DNA from: RFSX01 sp965248155
GTDB lineage: Bacteria; Bacteroidota; Bacteroidia; Chitinophagales; Saprospiraceae
DNA: 64,000 nt
Direction: 5' to 3'
Assembly (NCBI GenBank): GCA_965248155.1
Contig: CBDFIO010000002.1
Coordinates: 310,001-374,000 of the forward strand
Under the pieces are notes generated by a model, which did not search any database, was not told where the DNA came from, and worked only from the letters and a program-made list of their open reading frames with translations. The position numbers and the translations under genes were made by a program. Below are positions 8,301 through 17,049 of this stretch, piece after piece. Numbering within the stretch: position 1 is the stretch's first letter; each line of letters starts with the position of its first letter.

Positions 8301-8663
8301 TTGAAGGAATCTTCGCACGGAGGACGTGGCGTATTCACTTCTGATATTATACAAAACAAGGATATTATAGAAATTTGTCCGGTAATCAAACTATCTGCTA
8401 AAGACACTGAAATATTAAACTCTACAATATTACACGACTATTATTTTATTTGGGATCTGGCAAATAAGACTTCAGCAATTGCTCTGGGTTATGGATCAAT
8501 ATATAATCATTCAGAAAATCCAAATGCTGAATTTGAGATAAATCAATCTTCACAAGAAATTAGATATCAAGCCATCAAAGATATACCTATGCATGACGAA
8601 ATTACGATCAATTATATAGGCCTAGTACATGACAATATTAAATTATGGTTTGATCCTCATTAA
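8301..8663 (+). CDS. SET-domain protein
   Basis: The 120-residue product carries the main SET-domain marks: GGRGVFTSD near the start, YNHSENPNA in the middle (the NHS/P motif near the AdoMet site) and DEITINY at the end (catalytic-tyrosine region). SET proteins are AdoMet-dependent lysine methyltransferases; many bacteria carry such short stand-alone forms of unknown substrate. No ATG fits. The apparent start is TTG at 8301, just after a stop at 8280-8282, and the usual few residues before 'GRGVF' are poorly formed. The 5' end may therefore be damaged where it meets the minus-strand remnant. Confidence 0.7.
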   Translation: MKESSHGGRGVFTSDIIQNKDIIEICPVIKLSAKDTEILNSTILHDYYFIWDLANKTSAIALGYGSIYNHSENPNAEFEINQSSQEIRYQAIKDIPMHDEITINYIGLVHDNIKLWFDPH

Positions 8664-8666
8664 ATC

Positions 8667-9636
8667 CTATCGAATAACATCTTCAATCCAACTTACGGCA
8701 GCCACATTAAATTGGCCGAGAACCTCCAAATCCCCTGTGGTCTCAATATTACCGATAGGGTTGGCTAATGGCTCAGCAAAGATGCCATTAAGACTATTCA
8801 ATAATTGATCCCTTAAAATCTCCATATAATCGAATGAAGCATTCGTAATTGAATGAATTTCAACACGTATTTTTTCTCCGGGTAACCAAGGCTGCGGCAA
8901 TCCACCATCATCAATTTCATTTGCAAATTCCCGGATAGGAGGAATAAAAATGATACCATCGACCTCTGCTCCTGAATCAAATCCGGCATCCCAAGCGAGG
9001 GCCAATTCAGTAGATCGGTTGAGAAAGGTGTAGTTTTTAAAAGTTTTAATCCAATAACTATCGTCAACACCTTCAAGATCGCGAGCAAAGAAATTACAAT
9101 AGATACCATCATCCAAAAAAACTTCATCATCTCTGAATTCCTGCATAATTGAATCTATTAGCGGAACATCATTCATATAACTTTCAGCTGAATAAGTCAG
9201 AGTACCGTGTTCTATGACCAATTCATAACTATCACCTATTTGCCCAATGGTTTCTCCAGGCATTGGTGTCCATACATATCTTCCGGAACCTACGTGGTTA
9301 AAATCATAGTTGTTTCCATTGTCGGATTGAATTTGAACTGTGGCATCTTCCAGGCATTGGTGTCCATACATATCTTCCGGAACCTACGTGGTTAAAATCA
9401 TAGTTGTTTCCATTGTCGGATTGAATTTGAACTGTGGCATCTTCCAGGCTTTGTGCCAATTGACTATTTAAGTAATCTTGACTATAAGTCAATTTGATAG
9501 ACTGAGGAACTGATTCATTAGTCAACCATGCATCAACGACAACTTGGGAAGGTGCTGAATCTAAATTAACCTCTATCGGGTCTTCGCATGCTGCAATTAA
9601 TAGTATGAACCCAATGTATATAATTATATCTCTCAT
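8667..9636 (-). pseudogene. DUF4249-family lipoprotein, broken by 94-bp duplication
   Basis: DUF4249 proteins are outer-membrane-associated lipoproteins encoded beside TonB-dependent receptors in Bacteroidota. The N-terminus has a lipoprotein signal (ILLIAACEDP). A perfect 94-bp tandem duplication (9258-9351 and 9352-9445) shifts the frame, because 94 is not a multiple of three. As it stands, translation from the true start ends in RCHSSNSIRQWKQL. Removing one unit restores a protein of about 291 residues ending VAAVSWIEDVIR, typical for the family. It lies directly downstream of the receptor gene, one base apart, so the two form an operon. Confidence 0.88.
9258..9445. repeat. Perfect 94-bp tandem duplication
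   Basis: Unit 1 (9258-9351) and unit 2 (9352-9445) appear identical base for base, starting aggcattggtgtccatacat. The repeat lies wholly inside the DUF4249 gene and causes its frameshift. Identity of the units means either a very recent event or an assembly artefact. Confidence 0.95.
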
Positions 9637-9637
9637 A

Positions 9638-12010
9638 TTAATTGAATTTGAAGTTGTAAGAAACTGAAGGAATAAAGTTGCCGATAACTGAAAGTTTGAT
9701 CGCTTCGGTATCTATTGGTTGTCCGGGAATCGCTCTTTCTTCAGATTGTCTGAAATATATCGAAAAAGGATTCCTTCTATTTAAGACATTGTAAACTGAA
9801 AAAACCCATTCCCCTTTCCACTTTCTTTCAGCACGATGTTTACCTTTTAGAGTAAGCGCTAAATCCCATCTGTGATAAATAGGAATTCTTACATTATTTC
9901 TTGTATTAAAAGCATTGTGTGGAACGATATATCCTTGTTGTTCATATCTTGAAGTTGGGAAAGTGGATGGTGTTCCTGTTATTACAGAAACATTTGAACT
10001 AAGTGTACATCTTTCGTTAATGTCATAAAAAGCGGCAATACTGAAATTATGGGTTTGATCAAATCTTGAGGGATACCAATTATTCCCATTTATACCTTCT
10101 ACTTTTCTTTCTGTTCTTGCCAGGGTATAGCTCATCCAACCGGAGAATTTTCCTTTATTCTTTTTAAGCATGAGTTCTAACCCATAGGCTCTACCTTCTC
10201 CTTCCAATAGATCACCTTCGATAAATTCATTGAGTAGAATATCTGCCGCATCGATGTAATCTACAAGATTTTGCATTTTCTTATAATAGACTTCCGTAGT
10301 TAATTCGTAAGTATTGTCTTTAAAGTTTTTAAAATAGCCGAGGGCTATCTGATCTGCGATTTGAGGTTTAATATTATTACTGCTTGGTGTCCATATATCA
10401 ACAGGAGTAGAAGCTGTCGTATTTGAAACGAGATGAATGTATTGTGCCATTCTATTGTAACTTGCTTTTATCGAACTTTCAGCAGTCAATTGATACTTCA
10501 AAGAAAAGCGTGGTTCAAGATTATTATAAGTTTTAATGGACTCCCATTGATCATAACTTTGAATACTTTCAATTGGTCTTCTTTTTCCCTTCTCAACTTC
10601 GGCATAGCTATAGGCATTACCTTTTCCGGTAAAATTAAAATAGGACCACCTCAAACCATAGTTGATCTCTAGATTCGAAGAGATGTCTTGCTCATTTTCA
10701 ATATATAAAGCATTCTCAATAGCATACTTATTGGCAATACTTATATCTCTCACTTCACCTTCACTTACACCGACTGCATTTCCAGGTTCAAATTTGTAAA
10801 TGATTGACTGTCCCCCGAATCGAATCATATTTCTGGGATTTAAAAAGAGACTGAATTCCGGCTTGAAACTATAATTGACAATTCTGGCATTCCAGTCAAA
10901 TTTGTTAGCAGCCTCATCACCAAAACTTAACTCATAGTCGTAATCACTAAAATAGAGTGTAACATTGGAGAATAGTTTTTCACTGAAAAGGTGGTTCCAT
11001 CTGAAGCTTGCTGTTTTATTTCCCCAATTAAATCCTGCAGCATCTCCAAAGACAAATTTATCCCGGCCTAAATTAGCAGAAGCAAATAACCTGTCTTTAG
11101 TACTGAGTTTGTAGTTTGTTTTGAATGTAAGATCATAGAAATATAGGCTAGAGTTTTTTTGATCCTCAGGTAAGAATGGTTTTGAGAGTATATCGATATA
11201 AGATCTTCTCGCAGCAACTATAAACGAAGCTTTGTCTTTCACAATCGGAGCTTCAATAGCCAGTCGGCTAAATATAAATCCTACTCCTCCATTCATTTCA
11301 AATTTCTTGTTATTCCCTTCTTTCATTCTTACATCAAGAATCGAAGACAATCTACCGCCGTATCTTGAAGGAATTCCACCTTTGTACAATTTTACATCTT
11401 TAACAGCGTCCGGATTAAAAACTGAGAAAAATCCAAAAAGGTGAGATGAATTATAAACCGGTGCTTCATCAAGCAGGACGAGATTCTGATCGATACTTCC
11501 TCCTCTGACATTGAAGCCTGATGCACCTTCACCAACAGTACTGACTCCAGGAAGAAGCTGAATACTTCTAATAATTTCGACTTCACCGAGAAGGGTAGGC
11601 ATTTTCTGAATTGTAGAAATGTCTAATTTATTTACACTCATCTCAATGCTCGTCACATTTTCATCTTCAGGTTCTGAAGTGATTACGATCTCTTCTATCT
11701 GAGTGGCTTGTTCCACTAATTCAATATCAAGAGTGATATTATTTTCTAGGTTTACAGATTGAATGAGGGATTGAAAACCGAGGTAAGCATATTCAAGCGT
11801 ATAATTTCCTTTTTGAACGGTTATGGAATAAAATCCATATTCGTTACTGGTTACTCCAAGGCTTAACTCTTGAATGAATACAGTGGCCCCTATTAGTGTC
11901 TCGCCACTTTGACCGTCTTTAATATATCCATTTATGGTTAATTGGTCTTGGGCAGTTATGGAAAATACGAAGCTGTTTAATAACAGGAAAAGAAGTAGTC
12001 TAGATTTCAT
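9638..12010 (-). CDS. TonB-dependent receptor with carboxypeptidase-regulatory-like domain
   Basis: This 790-residue outer-membrane protein begins with a signal peptide (LLLFLLLNSFVFSITAQDQ). A CarboxypepD_reg-like beta-sandwich follows (about 22-110, GYIKDGQSGETLIGATVFI), then a TonB plug (about 120-230, GEVEIIRSIQLLPGV and FNVRGGSIDQNLVLLDEAPV) and a beta-barrel to the C-terminus ending in Phe-rich YNFKFN. It would import an unknown ligand with energy from TonB/ExbBD. It is transcribed ahead of the DUF4249 gene; with that partner broken, uptake may be impaired. The substrate cannot be told. Confidence 0.93.
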   Translation of the reverse strand: MKSRLLLFLLLNSFVFSITAQDQLTINGYIKDGQSGETLIGATVFIQELSLGVTSNEYGFYSITVQKGNYTLEYAYLGFQSLIQSVNLENNITLDIELVEQATQIEEIVITSEPEDENVTSIEMSVNKLDISTIQKMPTLLGEVEIIRSIQLLPGVSTVGEGASGFNVRGGSIDQNLVLLDEAPVYNSSHLFGFFSVFNPDAVKDVKLYKGGIPSRYGGRLSSILDVRMKEGNNKKFEMNGGVGFIFSRLAIEAPIVKDKASFIVAARRSYIDILSKPFLPEDQKNSSLYFYDLTFKTNYKLSTKDRLFASANLGRDKFVFGDAAGFNWGNKTASFRWNHLFSEKLFSNVTLYFSDYDYELSFGDEAANKFDWNARIVNYSFKPEFSLFLNPRNMIRFGGQSIIYKFEPGNAVGVSEGEVRDISIANKYAIENALYIENEQDISSNLEINYGLRWSYFNFTGKGNAYSYAEVEKGKRRPIESIQSYDQWESIKTYNNLEPRFSLKYQLTAESSIKASYNRMAQYIHLVSNTTASTPVDIWTPSSNNIKPQIADQIALGYFKNFKDNTYELTTEVYYKKMQNLVDYIDAADILLNEFIEGDLLEGEGRAYGLELMLKKNKGKFSGWMSYTLARTERKVEGINGNNWYPSRFDQTHNFSIAAFYDINERCTLSSNVSVITGTPSTFPTSRYEQQGYIVPHNAFNTRNNVRIPIYHRWDLALTLKGKHRAERKWKGEWVFSVYNVLNRRNPFSIYFRQSEERAIPGQPIDTEAIKLSVIGNFIPSVSYNFKFN

Positions 12011-12167
12011 ATAGTCTGGTAGAAAAGTATAACAATAATCAGTGATTAGGGTTCACAATAATACATAACGAAATTACCACGTGAATAGATACACTTGTAA
12101 AGTATTATATATTGTGCCTATTGTTATAGACCAATACCGTATAGAATGAGGACTAAGCTATATAAGC

Positions 12168-12659
12168 CTACTGATGGTACAGGGTATTGTGCACCAGGGT
12201 CGTTCCACAAGTTGCACAAGCTACAGCACTTCCGGCTCCTCCAGCACAACCTGTACTACAGGTATAATGCCAAACACCAGAAGCATTTTGCGGCGGTTCT
12301 CCTACCGTAGTGCTTCCTGAAGCCGGGGTTCCAGGAGCGCCAGCTGGTGGTGTCGCTGGTGTTGCAGTGATAGGGCTCTGACCTTGATTATGAAATTCTT
12401 GGTTATGGACATAAGCAGTACCACATACTGGACATGTTCCTGCTGCTGGTCCTCCGCTTGCCGCACAATTATTTGGACAGATATAATGTTTAACACCTGA
12501 AGTATTCGCTGCAGTATTAGCAGGAGGTACTGTTGAACTTGTTGTAGTTGTTACCGGCTCATAAGCAGGATCAAGTATTGGTTCAGGTCTGTCTGGTGCA
12601 TTTTTGCAAGAAAATAATATTACTAGGATAGCTATAGGAAAGAACTTCTTTAAAATCAT
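12168..12659 (-). CDS. Lipoprotein with two cysteine-rich (zinc-ribbon-like) repeats
   Basis: The 163-residue protein has a lipobox signal (LVILFSCKNAP) and a Thr/Pro/Ala-rich linker. It then has two copies of one module: YICPNNCAASGG..TCPVCGTAYVHN and YTCSTGCAGGAG..ACATCGTTLVHN. Each has two Cys pairs and a closing HN..(F/Y)H, fitting a small metal-binding fold like the heavy-metal-binding 'YxCPMHP' modules. It is probably anchored in the outer or inner membrane facing the periplasm. Function unknown; metal binding is inferred from the cysteines. It stands alone, with about 150 bases free on the receptor side. Confidence 0.7.
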   Translation of the reverse strand: MILKKFFPIAILVILFSCKNAPDRPEPILDPAYEPVTTTTSSTVPPANTAANTSGVKHYICPNNCAASGGPAAGTCPVCGTAYVHNQEFHNQGQSPITATPATPPAGAPGTPASGSTTVGEPPQNASGVWHYTCSTGCAGGAGSAVACATCGTTLVHNTLYHQ

Positions 12660-12727
12660 CTTAATATTTAATTTCGAAATAAAATAATGTGCAATTTACT
12701 ACAAATATGTATTCAATGCGGGTAATC

Positions 12728-13741
12728 TTACCATTTCATTACTACTTTTCCTATTGATTTTCTTGACTCCAGAAAATCATGAGCTTCTGCAATTTCTTCG
12801 GCAGGGAATACTTTTGCCAATTTTGGCTTTATTATTCCTTGTTCTGAGTAGCGCATAACTGCCTTAAAAACTTTTTGAAATACCGAAGATTTATAATCAG
12901 CAATTCTTAACATATTGACAGCAACCATTGATTTTGAGCTCATTAACAACTGAATAGGGGAGTAAAACCCAAAATTTAAGGCTACACTGATTGCTTTTAA
13001 TTTGCTTCCTCCGAGTTGAGAAGCAGCTCCAAAATTAACCATTGTTCCTCCTGGCTGAAGTAGTTTCCATCCCTTCTTAAAAGCTTTCCCTCCAATACTA
13101 TCAAAAACTACATCAAGTTTATTGCCTGATAATTTTTCACTAATAATTTTCGCAAAGTCATCTTTTGTATAATCGATTGGATGATCTACACCAATCTCTT
13201 TAAGATAGTCTTGTTTGCTCGTTGATGCTGTTCCAAAAATTTTACACCCACGATATTTTGCAATTTGCACTAAAATGGTTCCAACACCTCCAGCTGCAGC
13301 TTGAATGAGGACATTGTCCCGGGGATTCAAGGTAACACACTCTTCTGCACAATAAAATGCAGTGCAGGCCTGGGTTGCTAAAGCTGTTGATAAGCCTAAA
13401 TCTATATTAGAAGGAATCTTTGCAACTCCTTCTACCATCGTGTTAGCATATTCGGCATATCCTCCGAATCTTGTTAACGCTGAGACTCTGTCTCCTACTT
13501 CAAATTCAGTGACTTCGGAGCCAAGTTCAACAATGGTACCTGCAACATCATATCCCAATAAAGCCGGATTTTTTGGTGCATCGGGATAGAGACTTCGCCT
13601 GGCAATTACATCGGCAAAGTTTAAGCCAAACGCTTCTACTTTTATTAGAACCTCCCTGGAAGCAGGAATGGGTTTTTCAACTTCTTTTATTTCAAAAGCG
13701 GTGTTACTGTTTCCATATTTTTTTAAAAAAATAGCTTTCAT
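12728..13741 (-). CDS. Zinc-binding-type alcohol dehydrogenase / quinone oxidoreductase
   Basis: This 337-residue medium-chain dehydrogenase has an N-terminal GroES-like domain (GYDVAGTIVELGSEVTEFEVGDRV). Its Rossmann domain contains AAAGGVGTILVQIAKYRG. The structural-zinc cysteines are absent, which fits the NADPH quinone-oxidoreductase / VAT-1-like branch that reduces quinones or enones. The downstream VOC gene lies on the same strand, 33 bases upstream in transcription order, so the two may be co-transcribed. Substrate unknown. Confidence 0.88.
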   Translation of the reverse strand: MKAIFLKKYGNSNTAFEIKEVEKPIPASREVLIKVEAFGLNFADVIARRSLYPDAPKNPALLGYDVAGTIVELGSEVTEFEVGDRVSALTRFGGYAEYANTMVEGVAKIPSNIDLGLSTALATQACTAFYCAEECVTLNPRDNVLIQAAAGGVGTILVQIAKYRGCKIFGTASTSKQDYLKEIGVDHPIDYTKDDFAKIISEKLSGNKLDVVFDSIGGKAFKKGWKLLQPGGTMVNFGAASQLGGSKLKAISVALNFGFYSPIQLLMSSKSMVAVNMLRIADYKSSVFQKVFKAVMRYSEQGIIKPKLAKVFPAEEIAEAHDFLESRKSIGKVVMKW

Positions 13742-13774
13742 ACTCTATAATTTTCAGTCAATGTATTAAATAGA

Positions 13775-14200
13775 CTATTTGGCAAATAACTGGTTTATGT
13801 CCCTAAAAGCTTTGAATTCAAGCGCATTTCCACATGGATCATAAAAAAACATCGTTCCTTGTTCTCCAACTTCACCTTTAAATCTAACATAAGGTTCAAT
13901 GATAAAGCTGATGTCTTTCTTTTTAAGGTCTGTTGCCAATTGTTCCCATCTTTCCCATTTCAGAACAATACCGAAATGAGGAATTGGAACATCGTGTCCG
14001 TCCACGGGATTGCAATGATCTTTTTTACCTTCTTTTGGTGGCTTATAATGGATAACAAGTTGGTGTCCAAAAAAATCAAAATCCACCCAATTTTTATCGG
14101 ATCGCCCTTCTTTACATTCTAATACCTCTCTATAGAATTTTCTTGCTAATTCTACATCAAAGACGGGGATTGCCAGATGAAAAGGTTGGACTTGGCTCAT
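13775..14200 (-). CDS. VOC-family protein (glyoxalase/dioxygenase fold)
   Basis: The 141-residue protein opens with FHLAIPVFDVELARKFYREVLEC and ends with FFYDPCGNALEFKAF, the two halves of a vicinal-oxygen-chelate fold. Metal-ligand candidates are His8, His in PHFGIVL and Glu in ALEFKAF. Such proteins act on glyoxal-type adducts, catechols or drugs. The closest types in Bacteroidota are annotated as glyoxalase or dioxygenase without a known substrate. It lies between the M28 peptidase and oxidoreductase genes, all on the minus strand. Confidence 0.85.
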   Translation of the reverse strand: MSQVQPFHLAIPVFDVELARKFYREVLECKEGRSDKNWVDFDFFGHQLVIHYKPPKEGKKDHCNPVDGHDVPIPHFGIVLKWERWEQLATDLKKKDISFIIEPYVRFKGEVGEQGTMFFYDPCGNALEFKAFRDINQLFAK

Positions 14201-14201
14201 A

Positions 14202-15827
14202 TCAGTTTTTTAAGTTATTTGGTCTTTGAAATTCTGAATCCGGGTTCCACTGAGGCCATGCTCTGCTATTTGCGATTGTAAGTCCAATGTTATAATAGAT
14301 CTGAGCGTCTTGAATCATTCCATTGACATCCCATTCATCTTCTTTATATTCATCAGATGGAGCATGATAATTTTTGGCAATATAATTATCCTTGAATTCT
14401 TGAGCATACTCTTTTCCTTTTTCAGCATGATCATAACCCCCCTCAGCATATAAAACAGGAACACCGGATTTTGCAAAACTAAATTGATCCGATCTAAAAA
14501 ACGAACCTTTTTCGGGTTGCTTTTCAGCCATAACATATCGTCCTTGAGCTTCTGCAGCTCTCGAAGCAAAATCATCCATTTCAGAATGCCCCATTCCTGT
14601 GATCGTAAAATCTTTCATCACACCAGCCGGATTAACCCCATCTATGTTTAGATTGCATACGGTTTTGTCAAGAGGAAAAATTGGATTGTGTGCATAATAT
14701 TCAGAACCTAAAAGTCCTTGTTCTTCAGCTGTTACAAATAGAAAAACAACAGATCGTTCTGGTAAGTTATCTGAATTTGAATAGGCTTCAGCAATGGCAA
14801 GCAAAGCACTTGTTCCGCTGGCATTATCCAGAGCCCCATTATAAATGGAATCTCCCTCTACAAGCTTACCAATACCAATATGATCCCAATGGGTTGTATA
14901 TACTATGTACTCGTCCGGATAGGTAGAACCTTCAATATACGCAACGATATTTTTTGATGTACATTCGGAATAACTGTTTTGTAAGGAAACCGAAACTTTG
15001 GCATCTAAAGCTACAGGCGTAAATCCTGGAGTTCGTGCATTTTTTATTTGTTCGGTAATATTAAGACCTGCATTTTCAAACATTGATTTGGCTTGATTAA
15101 GACTAATCCAACCTTTTATTGCACAATCTTCTGATCTGTCGATCCCTGAAAGTCCTTGTTGAGGTCCAGTCCAGGAGCTTTGAACAACAAACCATGGATA
15201 GCCTGCTGAACTGGTTTCATGGATTATAATCAGCCCATCTGCTCCTTGTCTATCCGCTTCTTCATATTTATATGTCCATCGGCCAAAATATGTCATAATA
15301 TCTCCCTTGAAAAAATCAGGGTCATCTCCTCCATATCCTGGATCATTGACCAAAACAACTGCGGTTTTTCCTTTCATATCAATACCGGCATAATCGTTCC
15401 AACCCAATTTTTCATCTACAATTCCGTAACCGCAAAACACAAGTTCAGAATTATCTAATGATAATAGTTCTTCTTTTCTCTGAGTATGGATTACAAAGTC
15501 TTTACCTTTTTGTAAAACCATTTCAGAATCCTTGAAATTGATAGCCATCTCATCAGACATTTGACCATCAATAGTCAACAGCGGTACATTTTGTAAATAA
15601 CCATATTCTTCAGGAATACTCAGATTCATTTTCTTCAGCTCATTAACCAGATAATTGATTGTTAAGTCTTCACCAGTTGTGCATGGCATCCGCCCTTGAT
15701 AAATATTGCTGGATAATTCTTGTAGATGTTTTTGAATTGTTTCTCCTATAACCTGACCATCATCAGAATTATCCTGATTGCATGATAATAGTAGAATAGG
15801 TGCAATTAAAATTAGAAATCTAAACAT
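14202..15827 (-). CDS. M28-family zinc peptidase lipoprotein with PA-like insert
   Basis: The protein has about 541 residues from the preferred start MFRFLILIAPILLLSCNQD, a lipoprotein signal; a longer frame opens at 15860 but would bury the signal. A protease-associated (PA) like domain (about 140-270, GMKGKTAVVLVNDPGYGG) is inserted before the M28 catalytic core. Zinc ligands and acid pair are visible: TTHWDHIG, LDNASGTSA, TAEEQGLLGS, NIDGVNPAG and a late His in NYHAPSDEY. It should be an exported aminopeptidase acting in the periplasm or at the surface. The alpha/beta hydrolase gene ends 10 bases upstream, so they likely share a transcript. Confidence 0.9.
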   Translation of the reverse strand: MFRFLILIAPILLLSCNQDNSDDGQVIGETIQKHLQELSSNIYQGRMPCTTGEDLTINYLVNELKKMNLSIPEEYGYLQNVPLLTIDGQMSDEMAINFKDSEMVLQKGKDFVIHTQRKEELLSLDNSELVFCGYGIVDEKLGWNDYAGIDMKGKTAVVLVNDPGYGGDDPDFFKGDIMTYFGRWTYKYEEADRQGADGLIIIHETSSAGYPWFVVQSSWTGPQQGLSGIDRSEDCAIKGWISLNQAKSMFENAGLNITEQIKNARTPGFTPVALDAKVSVSLQNSYSECTSKNIVAYIEGSTYPDEYIVYTTHWDHIGIGKLVEGDSIYNGALDNASGTSALLAIAEAYSNSDNLPERSVVFLFVTAEEQGLLGSEYYAHNPIFPLDKTVCNLNIDGVNPAGVMKDFTITGMGHSEMDDFASRAAEAQGRYVMAEKQPEKGSFFRSDQFSFAKSGVPVLYAEGGYDHAEKGKEYAQEFKDNYIAKNYHAPSDEYKEDEWDVNGMIQDAQIYYNIGLTIANSRAWPQWNPDSEFQRPNNLKN

Positions 15828-15837
15828 GTTTGTATTT

Positions 15838-16713
15838 TCAAATTGAACGATAAAAATCAATAATAATATTTTTGAAAGTTTCCGCTTTGAACCATATTAG
15901 TAAATGGCCCGCCTCTTCTTCAGTTCTCACAGTAAGAGGGGCATTTTTTAAATAGTTATGACTCCATTCTACATTTCCGTTGTAAGGGGCCAATATATCT
16001 TCATTTCCATGATAATGGAAAACCGGACATTTGACATGACTCCAAATGGCTTCAATGTTTTTAAGAGAAGTTTTATGCGTTATTTTTTCATCTGTTGCAA
16101 CATTAACAATGGCGGGCATCACACATCTGACTATTTTCCAGTTTGCTAGTTTGGCATACCATTTAAGAGGTTCGCTGATATAGTCATTAACAGGAGAACA
16201 CATAACAAGTCCTTGAATCTTGTCTGGTTTTCTAGTTGCCATTACTGCAGAAATCGGAGAACCATACGAATGACTGATAACGATACATTCCGAAGGGTTA
16301 TATTTTTCTAAGATATGTAATGCAGCGTCTGCGTGTATTGTTAAATCGGATTCTGACTTCCCTAGTGAGGAGCCTCCATATCCGATTCTATCCATAGAGA
16401 TGAGCCTAAAGGCTCTATTCAAATCGTAGTCCGCAAGGTATTCTTTAAAAGCATCCCAACTGCCGGGAGCACCATGGATGAAAAAAAGTAATGGAATTGA
16501 ATCTTCCTGAATACCGGTCTCAACATATCTTAATTCTCTACCATTATAATCAGTTCTATGGATTTGATATTCTACATTAAGATCTTCAAAGTAGGCTTTT
16601 ATAGCATAATCTGGACTGTTCAAAGTGCTTGAAATAATATTTAAAATAACAATAAACAGAACTAGTAAAACAGCAATGGTTACCGATCCCCAAAAGAGTA
16701 TCTTTTTATACAT
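15838..16713 (-). CDS. Alpha/beta hydrolase, membrane-anchored
   Basis: This 291-residue protein has one N-terminal membrane segment (VTIAVLLVLFIVILNII) and an alpha/beta-hydrolase core. The oxyanion region is HGAPGSWDAF, the nucleophile elbow SHSYGSP, the acid HGNEDILAPY and the catalytic His is in AGHLLIW. It would hydrolyse an ester or amide outside the cytoplasmic membrane; the substrate is unknown. It is part of a minus-strand run of envelope genes from 18177 down to 12728 with gaps of only a few bases. Confidence 0.88.
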   Translation of the reverse strand: MYKKILFWGSVTIAVLLVLFIVILNIISSTLNSPDYAIKAYFEDLNVEYQIHRTDYNGRELRYVETGIQEDSIPLLFFIHGAPGSWDAFKEYLADYDLNRAFRLISMDRIGYGGSSLGKSESDLTIHADAALHILEKYNPSECIVISHSYGSPISAVMATRKPDKIQGLVMCSPVNDYISEPLKWYAKLANWKIVRCVMPAIVNVATDEKITHKTSLKNIEAIWSHVKCPVFHYHGNEDILAPYNGNVEWSHNYLKNAPLTVRTEEEAGHLLIWFKAETFKNIIIDFYRSI

Positions 16714-16718
16714 GCTGT

Positions 16719-17039
16719 TTATTTTTTTGATCTTCCAATAAGACGTCTGAAAAAGCGTTTTTCAAATTCCCAGAAAAAAGAAAACTGACCTAATAAGAAA
16801 CCGTAAATCAGAAGGAAAATATTGTATACGGGCAATATTAAAATAAAATACAATATTGTAAAGATGATATTTTGATTGCCATCCTCTACAAAATATGCCA
16901 CAACAGGTTTTTTAAGAAACATGATAGTGAAACCCGTAAGTGCAAATACTACAAGAATAATAAAAACACGCGAAGCGGAGACACCCCATCGTTCTTGTAA
17001 TCTTTTAATCCATGATACTCTATTTTTAAGCTCGGACAT
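16719..17039 (-). CDS. Small membrane protein (DUF6787-like)
   Basis: The product is about 106 residues from MSELKNRVSWIKRLQERWGV, or 112 residues if the ATG at 17057, which overlaps the upstream gene, is used. It has two membrane segments (IILVVFALTGFTIMF and IIFTILYFILILPVYN) and a basic C-terminus. The 'WIKRLQERW..RV.iIL.vFALTGFT' pattern resembles a family annotated DUF6787 in Bacteroidota, recalled from memory. Function unknown. Confidence 0.7.
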   Translation of the reverse strand: MSELKNRVSWIKRLQERWGVSASRVFIILVVFALTGFTIMFLKKPVVAYFVEDGNQNIIFTILYFILILPVYNIFLLIYGFLLGQFSFFWEFEKRFFRRLIGRSKK

Positions 17040-17049
17040 TATATTTTTT

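Noticed and set aside
8813..9130. 105-residue minus frame inside the DUF4249 gene
   Set aside because: It lies in another frame of the same strand within clear DUF4249 coding sequence; it is a shadow.
9258..9445. CRISPR-like repeat
   Set aside because: Only two directly adjacent 94-bp units without spacers; it is a tandem duplication.
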